Below, in pieces: positions 22,030 through 34,847 of a DNA stretch of 64,000 bases. This DNA is from Allacma fusca (Eukaryota > Arthropoda > Collembola > Symphypleona > Sminthuridae). The notes beneath the pieces are model-generated. The model did no database searches. It saw nothing but the letters and a program-made list of their open reading frames with translations, and was not told the DNA's origin. The position numbers and the translations under genes were made by a program. Within the stretch, counting starts at the first letter, position 1. Each line of letters begins with the position of its first letter. Location of the stretch: assembly GCA_947179485.1 (NCBI GenBank), contig OX359250.1, forward strand, positions 33,572,783-33,636,782. Direction: 5' to 3'.

Positions 22030-25000
22030 TTCTTATTTGAATACTTTCTCCACACAAATAAGGCCTTTGGTCTTTTAATGAGAAAGCTACTCTTGAAAGG
22101 AGAAAATGCAGGTTTTTGGAATAAATTGAACTTTCTCCAGTACAGTATTGGTTTTATGGGGGAGAAAGTGGAAGAATTTATCTTCAACTTTAAAGAAAAA
22201 TCTATCCGTGACGGGGAAAGGCGGGTGCTTGAATTGAGAGACAAGTTGAAAAGGGATGAGGGAAAGTGACCTTTCACCTTTCCCTATATTTTATTTTCCC
22301 ATACAGAGGAGGAAGCCTGGGAAGGGGAAGGAGTGAGAGCAACAGCTTGTCAATGGTGTAAATTATAAATGGCAGTAATGCTTTCTCTCTCAATGATCCT
22401 AGCCATTAGAAATTCCTTTTGGTCTTGTATCATGTTTAGGATCCATAGGCCAATAACATGACATCCTTGATGAATTATACGCTTCCCAAATTGCTCACAT
22501 CAGATACTCGTTCACTTCCCCCAAATGAATATTCAAGCGTTGGGTGAAAGCATCTGCCTGGAATGCATGCATGTGCGAGTGAAATAGGCTCGTCATGGAA
22601 TTCTGGACTCCAATGTGTAATCTATAAAATATGCATGGGCCCTACACTGTCCATTAATGTACATCTCAAAATGCGGAGCTTTCTCCATTTCCGTCTGTCA
22701 TTTTTATGGACTTTCTCCAAAATAATTGTGTTCTGAATATCAAAAATTTCTAAAAGGAATCAAGGGGCTCTCAATTCCACTATCTTGCTTTCACCTACTT
22801 TCACTTTTACTCTCACCAACTTTCCTCCAGGAGAAAGTTTGGAGCATTTTGGCTTAAAATGGTTAAGAATGAGAGTTTTAAAAGTTTACATTGCCGTAAA
22901 TATTATTTTCTACCACTGCTCTCCTCTTTTATGAACATAACCTCCGCTTTCCCTTCACTTTCACCGAGTCATTTCTCCTCAAGAGAAAGGAATGGCTGAA
23001 TAAATTTCTAGAGTAAGGCTCCCAGAATTTATGATGCTAGATAATGCTCAGCCTCCTGAGTCCCTTCCATATAGCTCTCAAATAGGGCTTCTCTCCCACA
23101 TAGACTATTGACCAAGGAAACGTATATAAAAGTAAAAGCCGCACAGAGTTCATATGTGGAGGCAGTTTCCACTGGAAATTATTTAACTAGACCTTATACG
23201 TTCCAAGGAAGGAAGAGCTTTCTCCATTGGAATAATACACTGTCTCAATTTATTGTAGCTATACACGCAATTAAATAAAATTTAAGCCTCCGGGTTATAG
23301 GTGCAACTCTACATTACATGTTTCTTTCTTTCTCTCCCTCCTTCACACACATCTCCGTTTTTTTCCTTTCCCTTTTTCTCCAACTTTTTCTGACACTGCT
23401 GTCTAATGTAAAATCCCTTGCCATGTGCATGGCGTCTGATAAGGATAAAATAGAAAGTGTGGACTTGATATATACAGTACAAGACTCGGGAGAGATTTCA
23501 TTGTGAATAATGATTTCTGTAGCGTTAAAGTCCATTCAGTAGAATAAATAGTCTTTGTACCATTTTCTTCCCTCACAGTCAAGCTTTTGTGAGGGGCGAC
23601 GATAAAGTTGCACACACAACCAATCATACTTGTGTTGAGTGTAAGGAGGAAAAAAATCTTTTCTCTTTCACTCACATTTTTCCCATTTCTACTTTCTCTG
23701 GCTTTCACTTACTTTCTCTCTCCTTCCTTTCCCTTACGCCTCTCTTAAGATTACATTAATGAATTTACTTGAGGATTTCCCTTCCTTTCCAAAGACCCAC
23801 GTCTCCCACATTCGCAAGCATCAACTTTCTCTGCCACCCTTCACTCCAGTGTCTACATAGCACCGTGTGTATTTTATTATCCTCTCCTTCAACAAGGGAA
23901 GTTACAATGTATTTACCTACATGTCCGTGCACGAGTGAGTATGTTTGTATACGTGATTTCGTGTATGTACAACATCTCATGCAACTATTGAGACCAATAA
24001 GAGTCAGATGAGTGTGTAAAAATGAATGAGGGTGTAAAGACTCCACAAAATGAGCAAGTTGACTCCAGAAACTCTATTGAGCTTTTCCCCATTTAATAGC
24101 ACTAGCTAATCATGCAATTACATGGAATTAGTATTGCGTTACAAAACTAGGGAAACTTGATACAACAGCGAAAGTTTCAGTGCATGTTGGGAAATATGCG
24201 TAATATTTTCCGGGCTGCAAATAAATACCCGCTCCCTGGTTAATAACAACACGTGATGCCACAATATTTCACCCGCTAATTTTTAACCAACTTTCTCTCA
24301 AATCTTATAAAAAATAATTTATCGGCCTGAAAATTCCAAAATATCAGCAAAACTTGTATATCACCAAAAAGAGCCTTTAATTTGCTTCTAAATTAAGGAA
24401 ACTAGTTACTTTGCTAAATGTTGGTTGACAATAGAAAAATTGGTGTAAAAGTTTCGAGAGAGAGTCTGAATTTGATCCATATTTCTTGCCACTGATGTCT
24501 GAATTGTGCCGAGAGGAAGCCTGAGAACATCCGGAGGAAAATTTGTCATAAAATTGGGCAATCAAATTTATTTAAGCTCACTTGCTTCCATGAGCTAGGG
24601 GAGTAAAATATTTTGTAGACCTCAGTATGTACGTATGTACATAAGTGGTGTTTCAATTGAAGAGATAGGAAAGGGGAAGGGTTGTTTATGACCTGTCACT
24701 TTCTCCGTCATTTTTGTCGAATTTGAGCCTATATTGCCCTTCGATTTAACTTGTCTCCTGCTTTCCCCAGAGCTTATCTAGCTTTTATTTTTTTACTTTC
24801 TCTGCTTTCTCTTTTTCCCGCTTAAAGTTTCCCTACTTTCTCGTTGTCTCCAGTTAGCTCCATGTGATTTATTTTTTCTGTACTTTCACTTATTTTTGTC
24901 TTCTAATGTTTTCAGCGCTTGCAATTACTTACGCTTTCCCGTATTTTAGCCTTTCCCCTTGTCTACTTTCTCCGTTCCCTTGGTTCTTGGAGCTGGAACA

Positions 25001-25268
25001 GAGTGGGGAGGTTTCCCGTGCTCATTTTCCAGCCCATTCTCTATTTGCGTGATTATGAAAATGGGGTACTTTCCCCACTTTCTCCAGACTTCTCTTGCGA
25101 AATGTTTAATTACGAGTCCGGTCCCCGGAGTGGGAATCTTGAGGGCAGAAGTGGAATGAGCAAACCTTTTTCGAATATTAAAGGAAAGAAGTAACTGAGC
25201 TTTCCCATGTTTCCAGAAGTGGAGGAGAAAATTTTGCTGAAAATATTTTCTCTTCCGTCTCTCACTCT
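22030..25268. other. Motif-rich non-coding region
   Basis: It contains many ACTTTCTC copies, for example at about 22037, 22131, 23689, 23710, 24289, 24701, 24795, 24835, 24963 and 25073, and few in the opposite sense (one GAGAAAGT at about 22164). Open frames here mirror the skew and match no family. Confidence 0.45.
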
Positions 25269-25782
25269 TCCGGTGAGTTAACCTAACTCAAGATGATGTT
25301 CTGACTTGAGAGCTACTCCGCGTTTGAATGTACTCACTGGGGATTTCGCGGGGAAGAAGAAGATTCAGTAGAATAAATATTTTGAGAAGTTGACTCTCTC
25401 CCTTGAACTGCATGGGGAAAAGGGAGGACGAGCGTCTCTTGCCAATTACTTGCTCTTGACAATAATAATATTAATAATAGTTCACATGTCTCCAAATCCC
25501 ATTTCTTGAGTGACGCTAACGAGAACCTTTTTAAGCACCTTAATCAGCTTTCCTCCTTAAGCTCTCTCCTTGATACTCCTTCCATTCTGCTGGGTACACC
25601 CTACCCCAGCCCAGTGTATCTGTAGAACTCACCATACTCTTTTACTAATGTGCCTCCAAAAACTCATTCCCACTCGCAGGGGACCCACAGATCTTCTTTT
25701 AAAAATAGATGTTAAAGGAACTAAGCTCCTGAAGCCGGAATTGAAAAACTGCCTCATAATACTTACAAACTCCATACAACTT

Positions 25783-25803
25783 ACACACACACACACACAC
25801 ACA
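25783..25803. repeat. (CA)n microsatellite
   Basis: About ten CA units. Confidence 0.9.
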
Positions 25804-26905
25804 AAAGATCACATAGTACACATCTGGTTGTTTCAGCTTTTCCAAAATTCACAAAATCCAGTAACCTCAATAAATTCCACGCAATACTCAAACATCCGTG
25901 TTTACAAAGAGAGCTAACAAATTCTGCTTGCAGCCTATAACTTTCTCCTAAACTTCTAATTACTTATGAAACTATAAACTCGTTAAAAATGAGAAGCCTA
26001 TGTCAATTCAAATGTTCAGAATAACAAGTTTAGAAAAAAATTATGACACATTCTTCGAATCAATGAAAATATGGGAAATGCAGAATTGAGTAAGAATGTA
26101 TAAAGTTATACAAATTACTGTCATGGAAATATGGAAATGGCAAAGTTTTAGAAAAAGCAGGGATACCCCAATATTCAGAAAATTCTTTTAATTCCGAGGG
26201 AATTTCCTATGGAAGTAAAAGTATGGAAATACCATCTCTTCAAAAATGATTTAAAACTCCATAAATTCGAAATGTATGTATGTACATATGAAAATAGTTA
26301 CAAATTCTTCCAGCCTCTTAAAACATTAATGAGAATGAAGGGTGAAAGTATCTGCTTCACATGCCTCACTAATTAAATAGGCATAACGGAAGAGTGAGGA
26401 TGGGTCATTGGATTTTCTCCACATCATAAAGTATACATAGGTTATGTATCTACATATGCATACGTATACAGATAGATACATATGCTTGTTAAATGGGAGA
26501 GAGTCCAAAGCCTGAGCCCGTATAGCATTTACACTAATTGCGAAACCCCTGGTCGTGGAGTTGTATTTCAAGCTGGACGGTTCTGTTTATTATGTAATGA
26601 TCCTCCTGCTCCTTCCTATATATATCCCCCCAGCTCTTTTGCTTGTGTTCTGGAGTTTGGTCCTCCTACTTATTTATAACCAGGTACACTCACTTGTTTC
26701 CTCACCCTCACTCCTATCTCTCTTTCTGTGGTTGACTTCAAACAAAGAGTTTCGTAAATAAATAAACTCGTCTGGTTACGCAAATATCCACCAAAGCAAG
26801 AATTAATAGCGAGAGTACAAATACACTCGCAACTCACACAGCGAGAGAAAAACATGCATCGGCAGGCAGGCAGCTGCAGAGAAAGCAATAGAAAGAGACA
26901 GGGAA

Positions 26906-26927
26906 AGAGAGAGAGAGAGAGAGAGAG
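26906..26927. repeat. (GA)n microsatellite
   Basis: About ten GA units in a purine-rich stretch. Confidence 0.9.
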
Positions 26928-27329
26928 CGAGTGGACTAATAAGAGAAAAGAGAATCTTGTCGAAGTCAAAGTTTACTTTGTAAAGTGGAATAAGCGTCCT
27001 GAATGCCCGCTGATATTCACTCTCTCCACAGATAGACCTTTTCATCTGTTGTGCCCGTGTGTGCACCAAATATCCCGGGTTTTTTGCAAGGTAAACAGGC
27101 TACTTCCCACTAACGGACGAACCGAATAAATTCCCATGAATTCTCCCATGACTGCTTTTCCCTCCATCGGATCTCATCCTCTAGACTCCCAACTACCTAG
27201 ATAATGTTATACGACCATTAATTAGACTAATTTAGCCCTGCTCCGCTCCTACTAAAATTCCAGTGGTGAAGGACCCCAGATAGAGCCTCTCCTGGGAATG
27301 GAGCTCAAGCGACCTTGCACCTTCTCTGA

Positions 27330-27960
27330 CCTTGTACCTTTTCCTGGAACTTGAGCTCAAACTTGAATTATTAATTAAGTAAATTTTTCCCTTCGGAACT
27401 TTTACAGTCAACTTTGCTCAGGTACCTAAGTAATTTCCTGAACCCTCTAAAAAACTCCCCTTTACATTTGACCTTGTGTCAAGATTAGTTTCCAAGTTAG
27501 TAGTAACTCAAGTAATATGGAAATATGAACTTGAACTCTGGATTTTCAGGGTAACACTTCTATGGAAACTTTCATAGTCAGGTCTCCAAAAATGCTTGAA
27601 CTAATCAAGCTCATATTCCCTAATGAAATACTTAGGGTATTCTGGTAGTAGGATCTTCAATTTCTCAAGTTAAATTCATCTTTGGTTCGGAAGTGAAGTC
27701 TGGAGATTAGAAAGTACTTGACTATTTCAGAAGTTAATAATAAAAAAATTCAGTTATGAAGAAATCAAATAATCTTGAATAATTTTACTGGAGCCTAAGT
27801 TTAGATTGAACTTGAATTCTTCAGCTAAAAATATTTTTTATATTATATTTAGAGAGGGGTTCTTATCTTGAGTCGCCTTTCAAGAGGCAAAAGCGAAGCA
27901 TACAAACAAATTGAACTTGATTTGTTAAGTATTACTTGAACTAAAGTGCATCTTTAGCAT
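27330..27960. repeat. Cluster of ACTTGAA/TTCAAGT words
   Basis: More than ten copies of CTTGAA, TTGAACTTGA, CTCAAGT or their complements in about 630 bp, in both orientations and without a fixed period. This may be an old decayed repeat or simple sequence drift. No gene. Confidence 0.35.
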
Positions 27961-29400
27961 ATAGGCGTAGAAAATGCTTACTCTCATCTCCGTATGGATT
28001 TCCCTGGGTTGTGCATCTGCTCATTTAAGGAGCCCAAGTGGAGAAAGTAACACGAGAGAAAGTAAAGGGGGGAAGAGAAAAGGGCAAAAAAGGAAGGATG
28101 TGGAGGAAAGTTGAGAGAGGGAAAGGAAACATGGAAATTCATTTGATGGAGCTATTTTCTCCACAAAGACTCCTGGAAAAGTATGGAATTGACGAGAGTA
28201 AACATATGATAACATTTTAAATTAAAAATGTGACGAGGTTTCAGAAGTTTAATTTTAACTTTACTGCCCTCTATATGGGTTTAATTCAGTAGTAAAATTC
28301 CAAAACTTTTCCCCTGACCGAACTGACAACTACATACGTGCGTTGTGGGCAATAAAAAGTTATTGAGCTTTGAGGTGAGAACAAGTCGAAGATAAAATTC
28401 TTGAAAAAGTCCGTGCGGGGGAAAGCTACATACACCTTTATGCATGCAGTATGGGGAAAGTCTTCGCCCAAGTGGAGAAACGTACACATACTCGCAACTT
28501 CTATGTGCCCGTAAAATATTAGATACCGCCATCACCTTTACACATGTATTAATACCAGGAGAGGAAAAGAGAGAGAGAGAGAAAGTAATAGCAAAAAAAA
28601 GAAAACGAGAAAAGGGAAAGGAGGAGAAAGCGGGGAAAAGTCCCAGGAACTGAAACCTCCTCGTCAGCACCATTATTCTCCAGCTTCCTACTTTATGACT
28701 GACTTCAAACATGCCCTGGTGTCATGGAAAGACGTAAAGAATCTCTGATATCATGATAAACTAGGTCCACGAAAACCAACTCCTTAACAATCCCCATACC
28801 TTCCACCGCTTTCCCAGTCCCATTTCATCTGTACATATAGACATATGTGCCAGGAGCAGCTCCAGTGCTTTATGTATACGGGGACAACGCATTACAAACC
28901 GTATTAATGCCAGGAGCGGGGAGAAAGCGGATACGCAGCAATATTAGATACGGTCTTCCGGCCTGGAGAAAGCCTAATGGTAGAGATATAGATTGGCGGA
29001 GTAAGCCTGTGAGGAACAAGCCTCAGTGGAGAAAGTAATGCAGTTGAAGGCTTAAAAACGCTGGAGAAAGTTCCAGGCCAAAACGTATAGATATTACAGT
29101 GTGCTCGGGGAAAGCAAGTATTAAAAATCATTTTTGAACAAAGCTGGTCTAAGAAGGGTTTAAAATCTGGCAACGCCAGCTGCGCTTCTCCAATTTTACA
29201 TTATGATAATAATTTTGATAGTCATATTCCAAGCGCCGCGCCGAGATAGGGAGGAAGTCATCTTCTCGTAGAGCGCGAATACGAAAGGGAGATTTGTGGA
29301 CCGGCCGGATAGTATAAGAACAACGTAAATACGTATGTGGGGAAAGTGTTCATAAAAGTTTAGGTAGAAAGACTACACCTAAATATCTATAAGGCTATGT
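27961..29400 (+). other. Purine-rich region with GGAGAAAGT words
   Basis: GAGAAAGT occurs at about 28036, 28053, 28580, 29033 and 29063, all on the plus strand, with GGAGAAAGC at about 28919 and 28970. A GCCAGGAGC word appears twice (about 28849 and 28910). No coding sequence recognised. Confidence 0.4.
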
Positions 29401-29683
29401 GGAAGACTCCGCTAAAAACCTGTATCTTCATAAAACAGGGGGTTTTCTCCCGATGCGTACCACTAGGTCTAACAGAGTTGACATCCATTTTATTGACCCT
29501 ATCTGTAAGGACTCGACTTTGAGGGCCATCCTAATACCCTCAGCGGCTATAACATAACTGAGCCGTCAAGGGAAGAATCTTGAGGAAAAAAATTCTTTTC
29601 CTATTAAGGACAGTTAAATATCGCGCCGGGATTTGAACCCAGGAGCTAAGACGGCACTTGGTTCCTGCCTAAGCTACTCCTGC
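29401..29683 (-). mobile_element. tRNA-derived SINE-like element
   Basis: On the minus strand the head starts at about 29683 with GCAGGAG, then TAGCTTAGGCAGG (29664-29676), a good RNA polymerase III A-box placed at tRNA position 8. The B-box GGTTCAAATCC (within 29628-29640) sits in a T-arm with CTGGG/CCCGG stem halves. The bases after it (CGCGATA) cannot pair with the 5' GCAGGAG, and the A-to-B spacing is a little short, so this is not a working tRNA gene. A tRNA-unrelated body would run on to about 29401 on the minus strand. The tail end and target duplication are not resolved, so the left limit is a guess. Confidence 0.5.
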
Positions 29684-30239
29684 TGAGGACAACGCTCTAA
29701 ACTGTATAGGAAAGTGCGCATAAAGACCTTTGCGGAGAGATTCTATTATGAGGAACTACACGGAGAAAACATAATTAAATACCAAGGACCTACATACTAG
29801 GGAGGACCATACATACAGGTCTGTTTCCGAAAGGATCTATACTGGGACCTATATGAAAGCGGAGGCAGACATAAAAACAGCAAACATGAAGAAAGCGTGT
29901 GAGATGGGTGAGAAATGACAAGAATCGAAGCGGGATTGAGTGAAAGGGTGAAAAAAGGAAGTCGGGGAAAAAAAGTGAAAATTCCTCAGTAGTAACAAGT
30001 CCATTTAGGAAAAAAGCCGGTTTGGGAAGGCTGTCTGGAATTTTTGGAGTAGTTAGTTGCGAAGAGGCTGGTGTTGTCACAAGTCTTGGTGTAGCAGTTG
30101 TCCTTTGGAGAAAGCGGAGTGTGTAAAACAAATAAATGGCAAGAGAGTGATGTAAATGTGGGAAGGAGAAGAAAAGAAAGATGTGTGCGAGGAGCAGTTT
30201 GTGTGCAGTAACAAGGCTTGAATTGACAGTATAAAAGGA
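29684..30239. other. Non-coding region
   Basis: Purine-rich plus strand with no independent gene evidence. The minus-strand 211-codon frame runs across it, but only its N-terminal part looks protein-like. Confidence 0.35.
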
Positions 30240-30425
30240 CACACTCCAGATATTCATGTACGCAGTGGAAATTTGATGGACCAGCAGCAGGTGTTCTACA
30301 CCGTGAGGCGGAGTTTGAGCCTCACAAACCTGGCAGTACATGTGTGACGATGGAGTCACAGAAGGTGGAGCTCTTGAACCTATCCCCCTATTCAGCACTT
30401 TCACCGCACACACACCCTTTTCCAC
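30240..30425 (-). pseudogene. Possible LINE C-terminal zinc-knuckle fragment
   Basis: The minus-strand frame (open 30425 to 29790) reads, at residues 29-50, MYCQVCEAQT...VEHLLLVH. C31 and C34 (C-x2-C), E44-H45 and H50 resemble the C-x2-C...EH-L-L-x-x-C motif found after the reverse transcriptase or RNase H domain of many LINEs; the last ligand would be His instead of Cys. The frame begins at GTG and is preceded by a stop, so it has no true start. The rest of the frame is low-complexity Phe/Leu/Ser sequence. No reverse transcriptase is seen nearby. A chance likeness is quite possible. Confidence 0.25.
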
Positions 30426-31206
30426 CTACGACTGCCTTCATTTCTATTCCTTCCCAGGTAGCTTCCTCACAGTCGCTTTCCACTTCCAACTTCCCATTGC
30501 CTATCTCCAGACCTCACTCAAACGTAAACAAATCTACTCTCTTTGCATGTGCATAGTCACATACACTTGATTCTTACGTTTACTTTTCCCATATCTCCGT
30601 ACATCCCCGTAGTTTCCTATACGGGCAGACAAAAGTATATGAATGCATGGGTGTTGTACAGTCAGCGTATACTTTCTCCATGCTAATGCATAGGAAATTC
30701 TTATTCAGGCAAGGATATGTACCTGCATTCATGAAGTAGGACTTTGCAAGTGAAATGGTTATTCGCTCTTTAAATATTCACTGCTTACATAATCAAATCA
30801 TACCATTTGTCGCGGGAATCCCACGGAAAAAACTTACCTCACAATCATTCCCCTCTTCTTACCATTCTTATCAATTTTCTCCGAAACTCCCTCCTCTTTT
30901 CTCCCTGACTAGCTCCTTCCCTTTATTCATATGCAATTATGGATATCATTCTCCAATATGGACGTGTGAGGAGAGGAATCAAAATTGTGCCTCACATCGG
31001 CTGTCTTCCTTCGCTAACAACATTTGCATTCAGCCAACTCCGCCTTACTCTAATTTCTCCATACATAAATCCCCATTGTGCGTACAACTTCAACTTTCTC
31101 CCAAGTTACGACAGCCACGAAGTCAGCGATTGATTGGGCTTTATTTTTCCTTCTCAATGGTCAACTCTATATTCAGCCCTGATGCTCAATTTGATGTATA
31201 CACTTG

Positions 31207-31237
<31 letters not shown>

Positions 31238-32128
31238 ACTATCGGAAATAATGAATGCAACTCGCGTGTATTTAGCCCCGTTCTCCACGAGAATTTTACA
31301 AAGCAGGGCTCGGCGTTGAAACTCTGAGGGTAAAAAGGAAAACACAAAGTATGGGAGAAATCACGTGGGAGTGTATAAGAGAAAGCAGTTGAAATAATAT
31401 GGAGGGAGTCTGTGAAACTATATGGAGAAAGTACAGAAGAAAATACAGACCATCCGACTTGTGTCAGTTGTTACATGCATTAATGGCTGAGACTAGTACG
31501 TGTTATGGAGCTAAGTAGAATCCTATGTGGTGTGCCAGTCTATGTGGAGTCAAGCGTAGTCCCTATCATTTCAATGGTTCTCATCAAGTCCTTCTATTTC
31601 TCTCACACTTTCTCTCCTTCCCGTGTATTTCTCACTCTCTTCAAGACTTTATGTGTTTCTCTGCTTTCACTTGCTCTCTATATTTCTCTTCATTCTCTCC
31701 CTTTATAGAAACCTATACGGAGACGTCGGACACGATGGAAAGCAATGGAATGTGAATTCTTGGAAGGAAATCGTTGGAGCGTACAAGTCCAATACAAAAA
31801 AGTTGAGAGAAACGAGTACCCGTGGAAACTCTCACGTTGATTTTGGATGAAAATCTACTTTCCTTCAACTTGCTCGTTCTTCTATACAAAACCTTATGCA
31901 TTTACTACTACAGCCTGTAGCAACACTGGACTACTTTCAATCCTAAGGACCTACCCATGTTCACACTCCTGACAAAGGCTATAGTCCTTGTAGCTTGTAC
32001 ATACATCATACATATATACCTATGTATGCAAGTAGTTTCAATCCACGGGCATACATCTGTACACATGTGAAACTACAAGTATTTTGAGACTCGACCAGCC
32101 CATTGCTATCTTCTTCAGACGTCTCTCA
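30426..32128. other. Non-coding region
   Basis: Pyrimidine-rich plus strand at 30830-31110 with ACTTTCTC at about 30669 and 31089. The 190-codon frame 30755-31327 passes through a (CT)n tract and has no domain. Confidence 0.4.
31207..31234. repeat. (CT)n microsatellite
   Basis: About 14 CT units, uninterrupted. Confidence 0.95.
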
Positions 32129-32151
32129 CTCTCTCTCTCTCTCTCTCTCTC
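32129..32151. repeat. (CT)n microsatellite
   Basis: About eleven CT units. Confidence 0.93.
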
Positions 32152-33573
32152 GCTGTCGAACTCTCCATAGGGAAAGTTGTGAAAGTTCCAAAAATCCTCC
32201 AAATTATACTCCTCTTCAACACATCCTACATGTACGTTCATGTACATAATGCCCAAAGGTCTTCCACATGAGAATTTCCTATGTTCAAGTTAAGCATCCG
32301 AGAAAATTCGAATAAAAGTAGAGGAGATTGTATACCCTGGATTTCCTATTAACAATCTACAGGCATGTACTGGCTACTAAATGTACAGTGATTATGTATG
32401 TGCCTGGGAGCCTGGATGTAGCTCCTACCATCAACTTGCGTGCTAACAAATATCAGAGAAAATAATCTCTCTCTTACACAAACACATTGACTACGGCTCG
32501 TCAAACAAAGTCTACCTTTGTGAAATCACATGAAGCTGCTGTTGCAGAGTGGAGGGGATTCTCCGCTCTCTACACAATTCTTTACATGCTAAACACTCAG
32601 AGGGAATAATCTATTTCCGTTTTGTGTTCATGCATACATACATACACAAGTTCTATTGACGGGTCTAACTACCAATTCAAACTTGTATCTTCTCAAATTG
32701 AAATCCTTCAGTAACCCTTGTGATCGAGAGGATATTTGACGAGAGAAATCAGCATCGAGAAGAACATGAGAGAAAATACAGGGGGAGAGATTGTATAGGA
32801 AAACCCTGAAGAGCCAGTATAGTGGAAATGGGAAAATAGGAAAATGTATACAAAAAAGCCTAAGAGCCAGCATAGAAAAACGCATTAGAGGGACTATGGG
32901 AAAATACAGAAGAGAAAACATTGGAGAAAGCAGAAGAGAAAGTACATATAAATAGAGCAAAATCGAGAGAAAAAAAAACTGAACAGCAGTTTGGTTGGTT
33001 TAAGTAAGCTTTGGAAGCGCAAAGATGATGATTGGGCAGAGTAACATTGCACGCACATGGGGAAAGGACCTGGAAGAAAAGAGTCTGGGAGGTTGATAAC
33101 ACTCACGTAGGCTTGACAACTCATTAAAAGTTGGGAAATAATTTGCACGTAAAAGATTCCTCGAGGCAGTCTTATGACGCTTCGCATGAAATAATGCTTA
33201 TGTACACCAATGGGACCCACAAGCCCTGCTCGAATAGTACATTCTCCGTCATTGAAATGCTTTCAACATTAAAATCCAATTAAATCTGTATGACAAAACT
33301 TTTACAATTTCTAATCAATTTACTTAAGTAAATTCATTGGAAGAGCAAATTGCTCTGCTTTTCTTAACTCCATCCAGAAACAACACCCGAGGAGGGAGAG
33401 AAGAAGCCCGAGAAAATAACTCAGCAATGAGTTAGTTAATGCACAGAACAAGCACGAGGTTGTTAAGCAAGACAAGCACAAACTTCCCTCCAAAGTGTTG
33501 AGCAAGGAACAACAGAGGACTGTATGTATTATGGCTTTTGTCTCATTTCGATTGGAGTAACATTCTTAAGGAA
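32152..33573. other. Non-coding region, purine-skewed part
   Basis: From about 32730 to 32970 the plus strand is GAGAAA/GGGAAAAT-rich. The minus-strand frames 32628-33220 are shadows of this skew. No gene. Confidence 0.4.
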
Positions 33574-33599
33574 AGAGAGAGAGAGAGAGAGAGAGAGAG
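33574..33599. repeat. (GA)n microsatellite
   Basis: About 13 GA units, followed by purine-rich DNA. Confidence 0.95.
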
Positions 33600-34140
33600 C
33601 GACGAAGAAAGGGAGACAGAAGAAAATAGGAACGTTTTAAGAAAAGATTGAGAGAAGGAAAAGAAAAACAAGGGAAATTCTCTGGGAGGAAGGATCTATA
33701 CGACTGGGAATATATACATATGTTGGGATTGCGAATGAGATAGGGAAAACAAGAAAGGAGACTACGCTAGGTAAATGATGAGAGAGAGAGAGCATGAAAT
33801 AAATTGAAAGTATTGTTTTTACGCGGGAAAACAAATATAAGTATCAGGGAAACAAAATAAAGAATAGAAAGCTAAAGAAAGTGTAAGAGCATGTAAAAGC
33901 ACCAGTAGAATTAGAGTAGAAGTACAAGGAATGAATGCAAGGGAAATATTCTATGGTGAAAGTATAGGAGCGGGTTGAGAAATTGCGGAATAAATTAATA
34001 GAGAAAGTATATGGAAAGCATGGGATAAAGTTTCAGAAGAAAATATAGAAAAAGGCATGGGAGAAAGTTTATGGAGAAAGTACAGGAGAAATTCCCAAAG
34101 TTCAAGCTAAAGTCGGGCAAAAAAAGTAAAAGAAATAATA
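33600..34140 (+). repeat. Purine-rich GAGAAAGTA array
   Basis: A long purine-skewed stretch. GAGAAAGT recurs at about 34002, 34062 and 34075, together with GAAAGTATAGGA, GGGAAAC and AGGAGAAAT words. There is no strict period. Confidence 0.45.
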
Positions 34141-34822
34141 ATAAGAGGGAGACAGACAGTAACGAAATAAAGATATGGGGCACTGTGAGAAGAGCGAGGC
34201 TATAATGGAAGTCGGACACTCCATGGATTTCCTTATCGATGGGAATTATTATTGAACTCAGATGCAAATCCGGGTTCTTTCCATTATCTAAACCATCCTC
34301 TTTTCCCTCCAGCCTAGGACATAAGTATTGTCTATACTCATCCATCCATGCGTAGAGCACTCACATGGTCCCACTCCTTTTCTCCAAGAGACCAAGCCCC
34401 ACATAAAGCAATCTCTTCACATTTCTCCCATTCCCATAGAGAAGGGAAAGAAAGGGAAAGTCCGAGATCTAGTGAGAAAATGGAATTCAAAAAATCTTTT
34501 GAAGCAGCATTCTGCCACATTAGAACTTACGGGAAAATGCTCTTTTCTCTTTGTACATGTACGGGGCTCCTTGGAGTCATGTGCATGCCCTCTGAATAGT
34601 ATCTTGCCTATAGATCAACCAAACAAAATGGGATGATGTGTTGGGAAAAGACGAGAGAGAGAGAGAGAGGAAGAGAGAAAGGGAGATACTGTCCTTTGAA
34701 ATTCAATAGGAGAAAGTCTCATTTTCGAAGAATCCATTCCATTTCATTGGCACAGCAACGATGACTTTCACTTTTTGAAGGGACTGAGTCGAACGGAGCA
34801 TCTTTTTTTCACTTGAGTTCTT
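34141..34822. other. Non-coding region
   Basis: Three mutually overlapping open frames around 34328-34636 cover the same DNA on both strands and match nothing. Confidence 0.35.
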
Positions 34823-34847
34823 TCTCTCTCTCTCTCTCTCTCTCTCT
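34823..34847. repeat. (CT)n microsatellite
   Basis: About twelve CT units. Confidence 0.93.

Larger units (their letters stand above)
25269..27329. other. Non-coding region with two microsatellites
   Basis: Holds a (CA)n and a (GA)n tract, listed separately. The stretch 25930-26330 is AT-rich with repeated GGAAATATGGAAAT-like words. No gene identified. Confidence 0.4.

Noticed and set aside
29628-29683. Functional tRNA gene
   Set aside because: The acceptor ends do not pair and the A-box to B-box distance is too short; a SINE head fits better.
29790-30239. C-terminal part of the 211-codon minus-strand frame as a protein
   Set aside because: Phe/Leu/Ser-rich low complexity made by purine skew. 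Only the first 60 or so residues are kept, as a weak LINE candidate.
30228-30240. TATAAAAGG as a promoter (also near 41874)
   Set aside because: An isolated TATA word with no initiator, transcript or downstream gene.
30755-31327. 190-codon plus-strand frame
   Set aside because: It contains a CT-encoded Ser-Leu run, has no motif, and overlaps other frames of the same pyrimidine-rich DNA.
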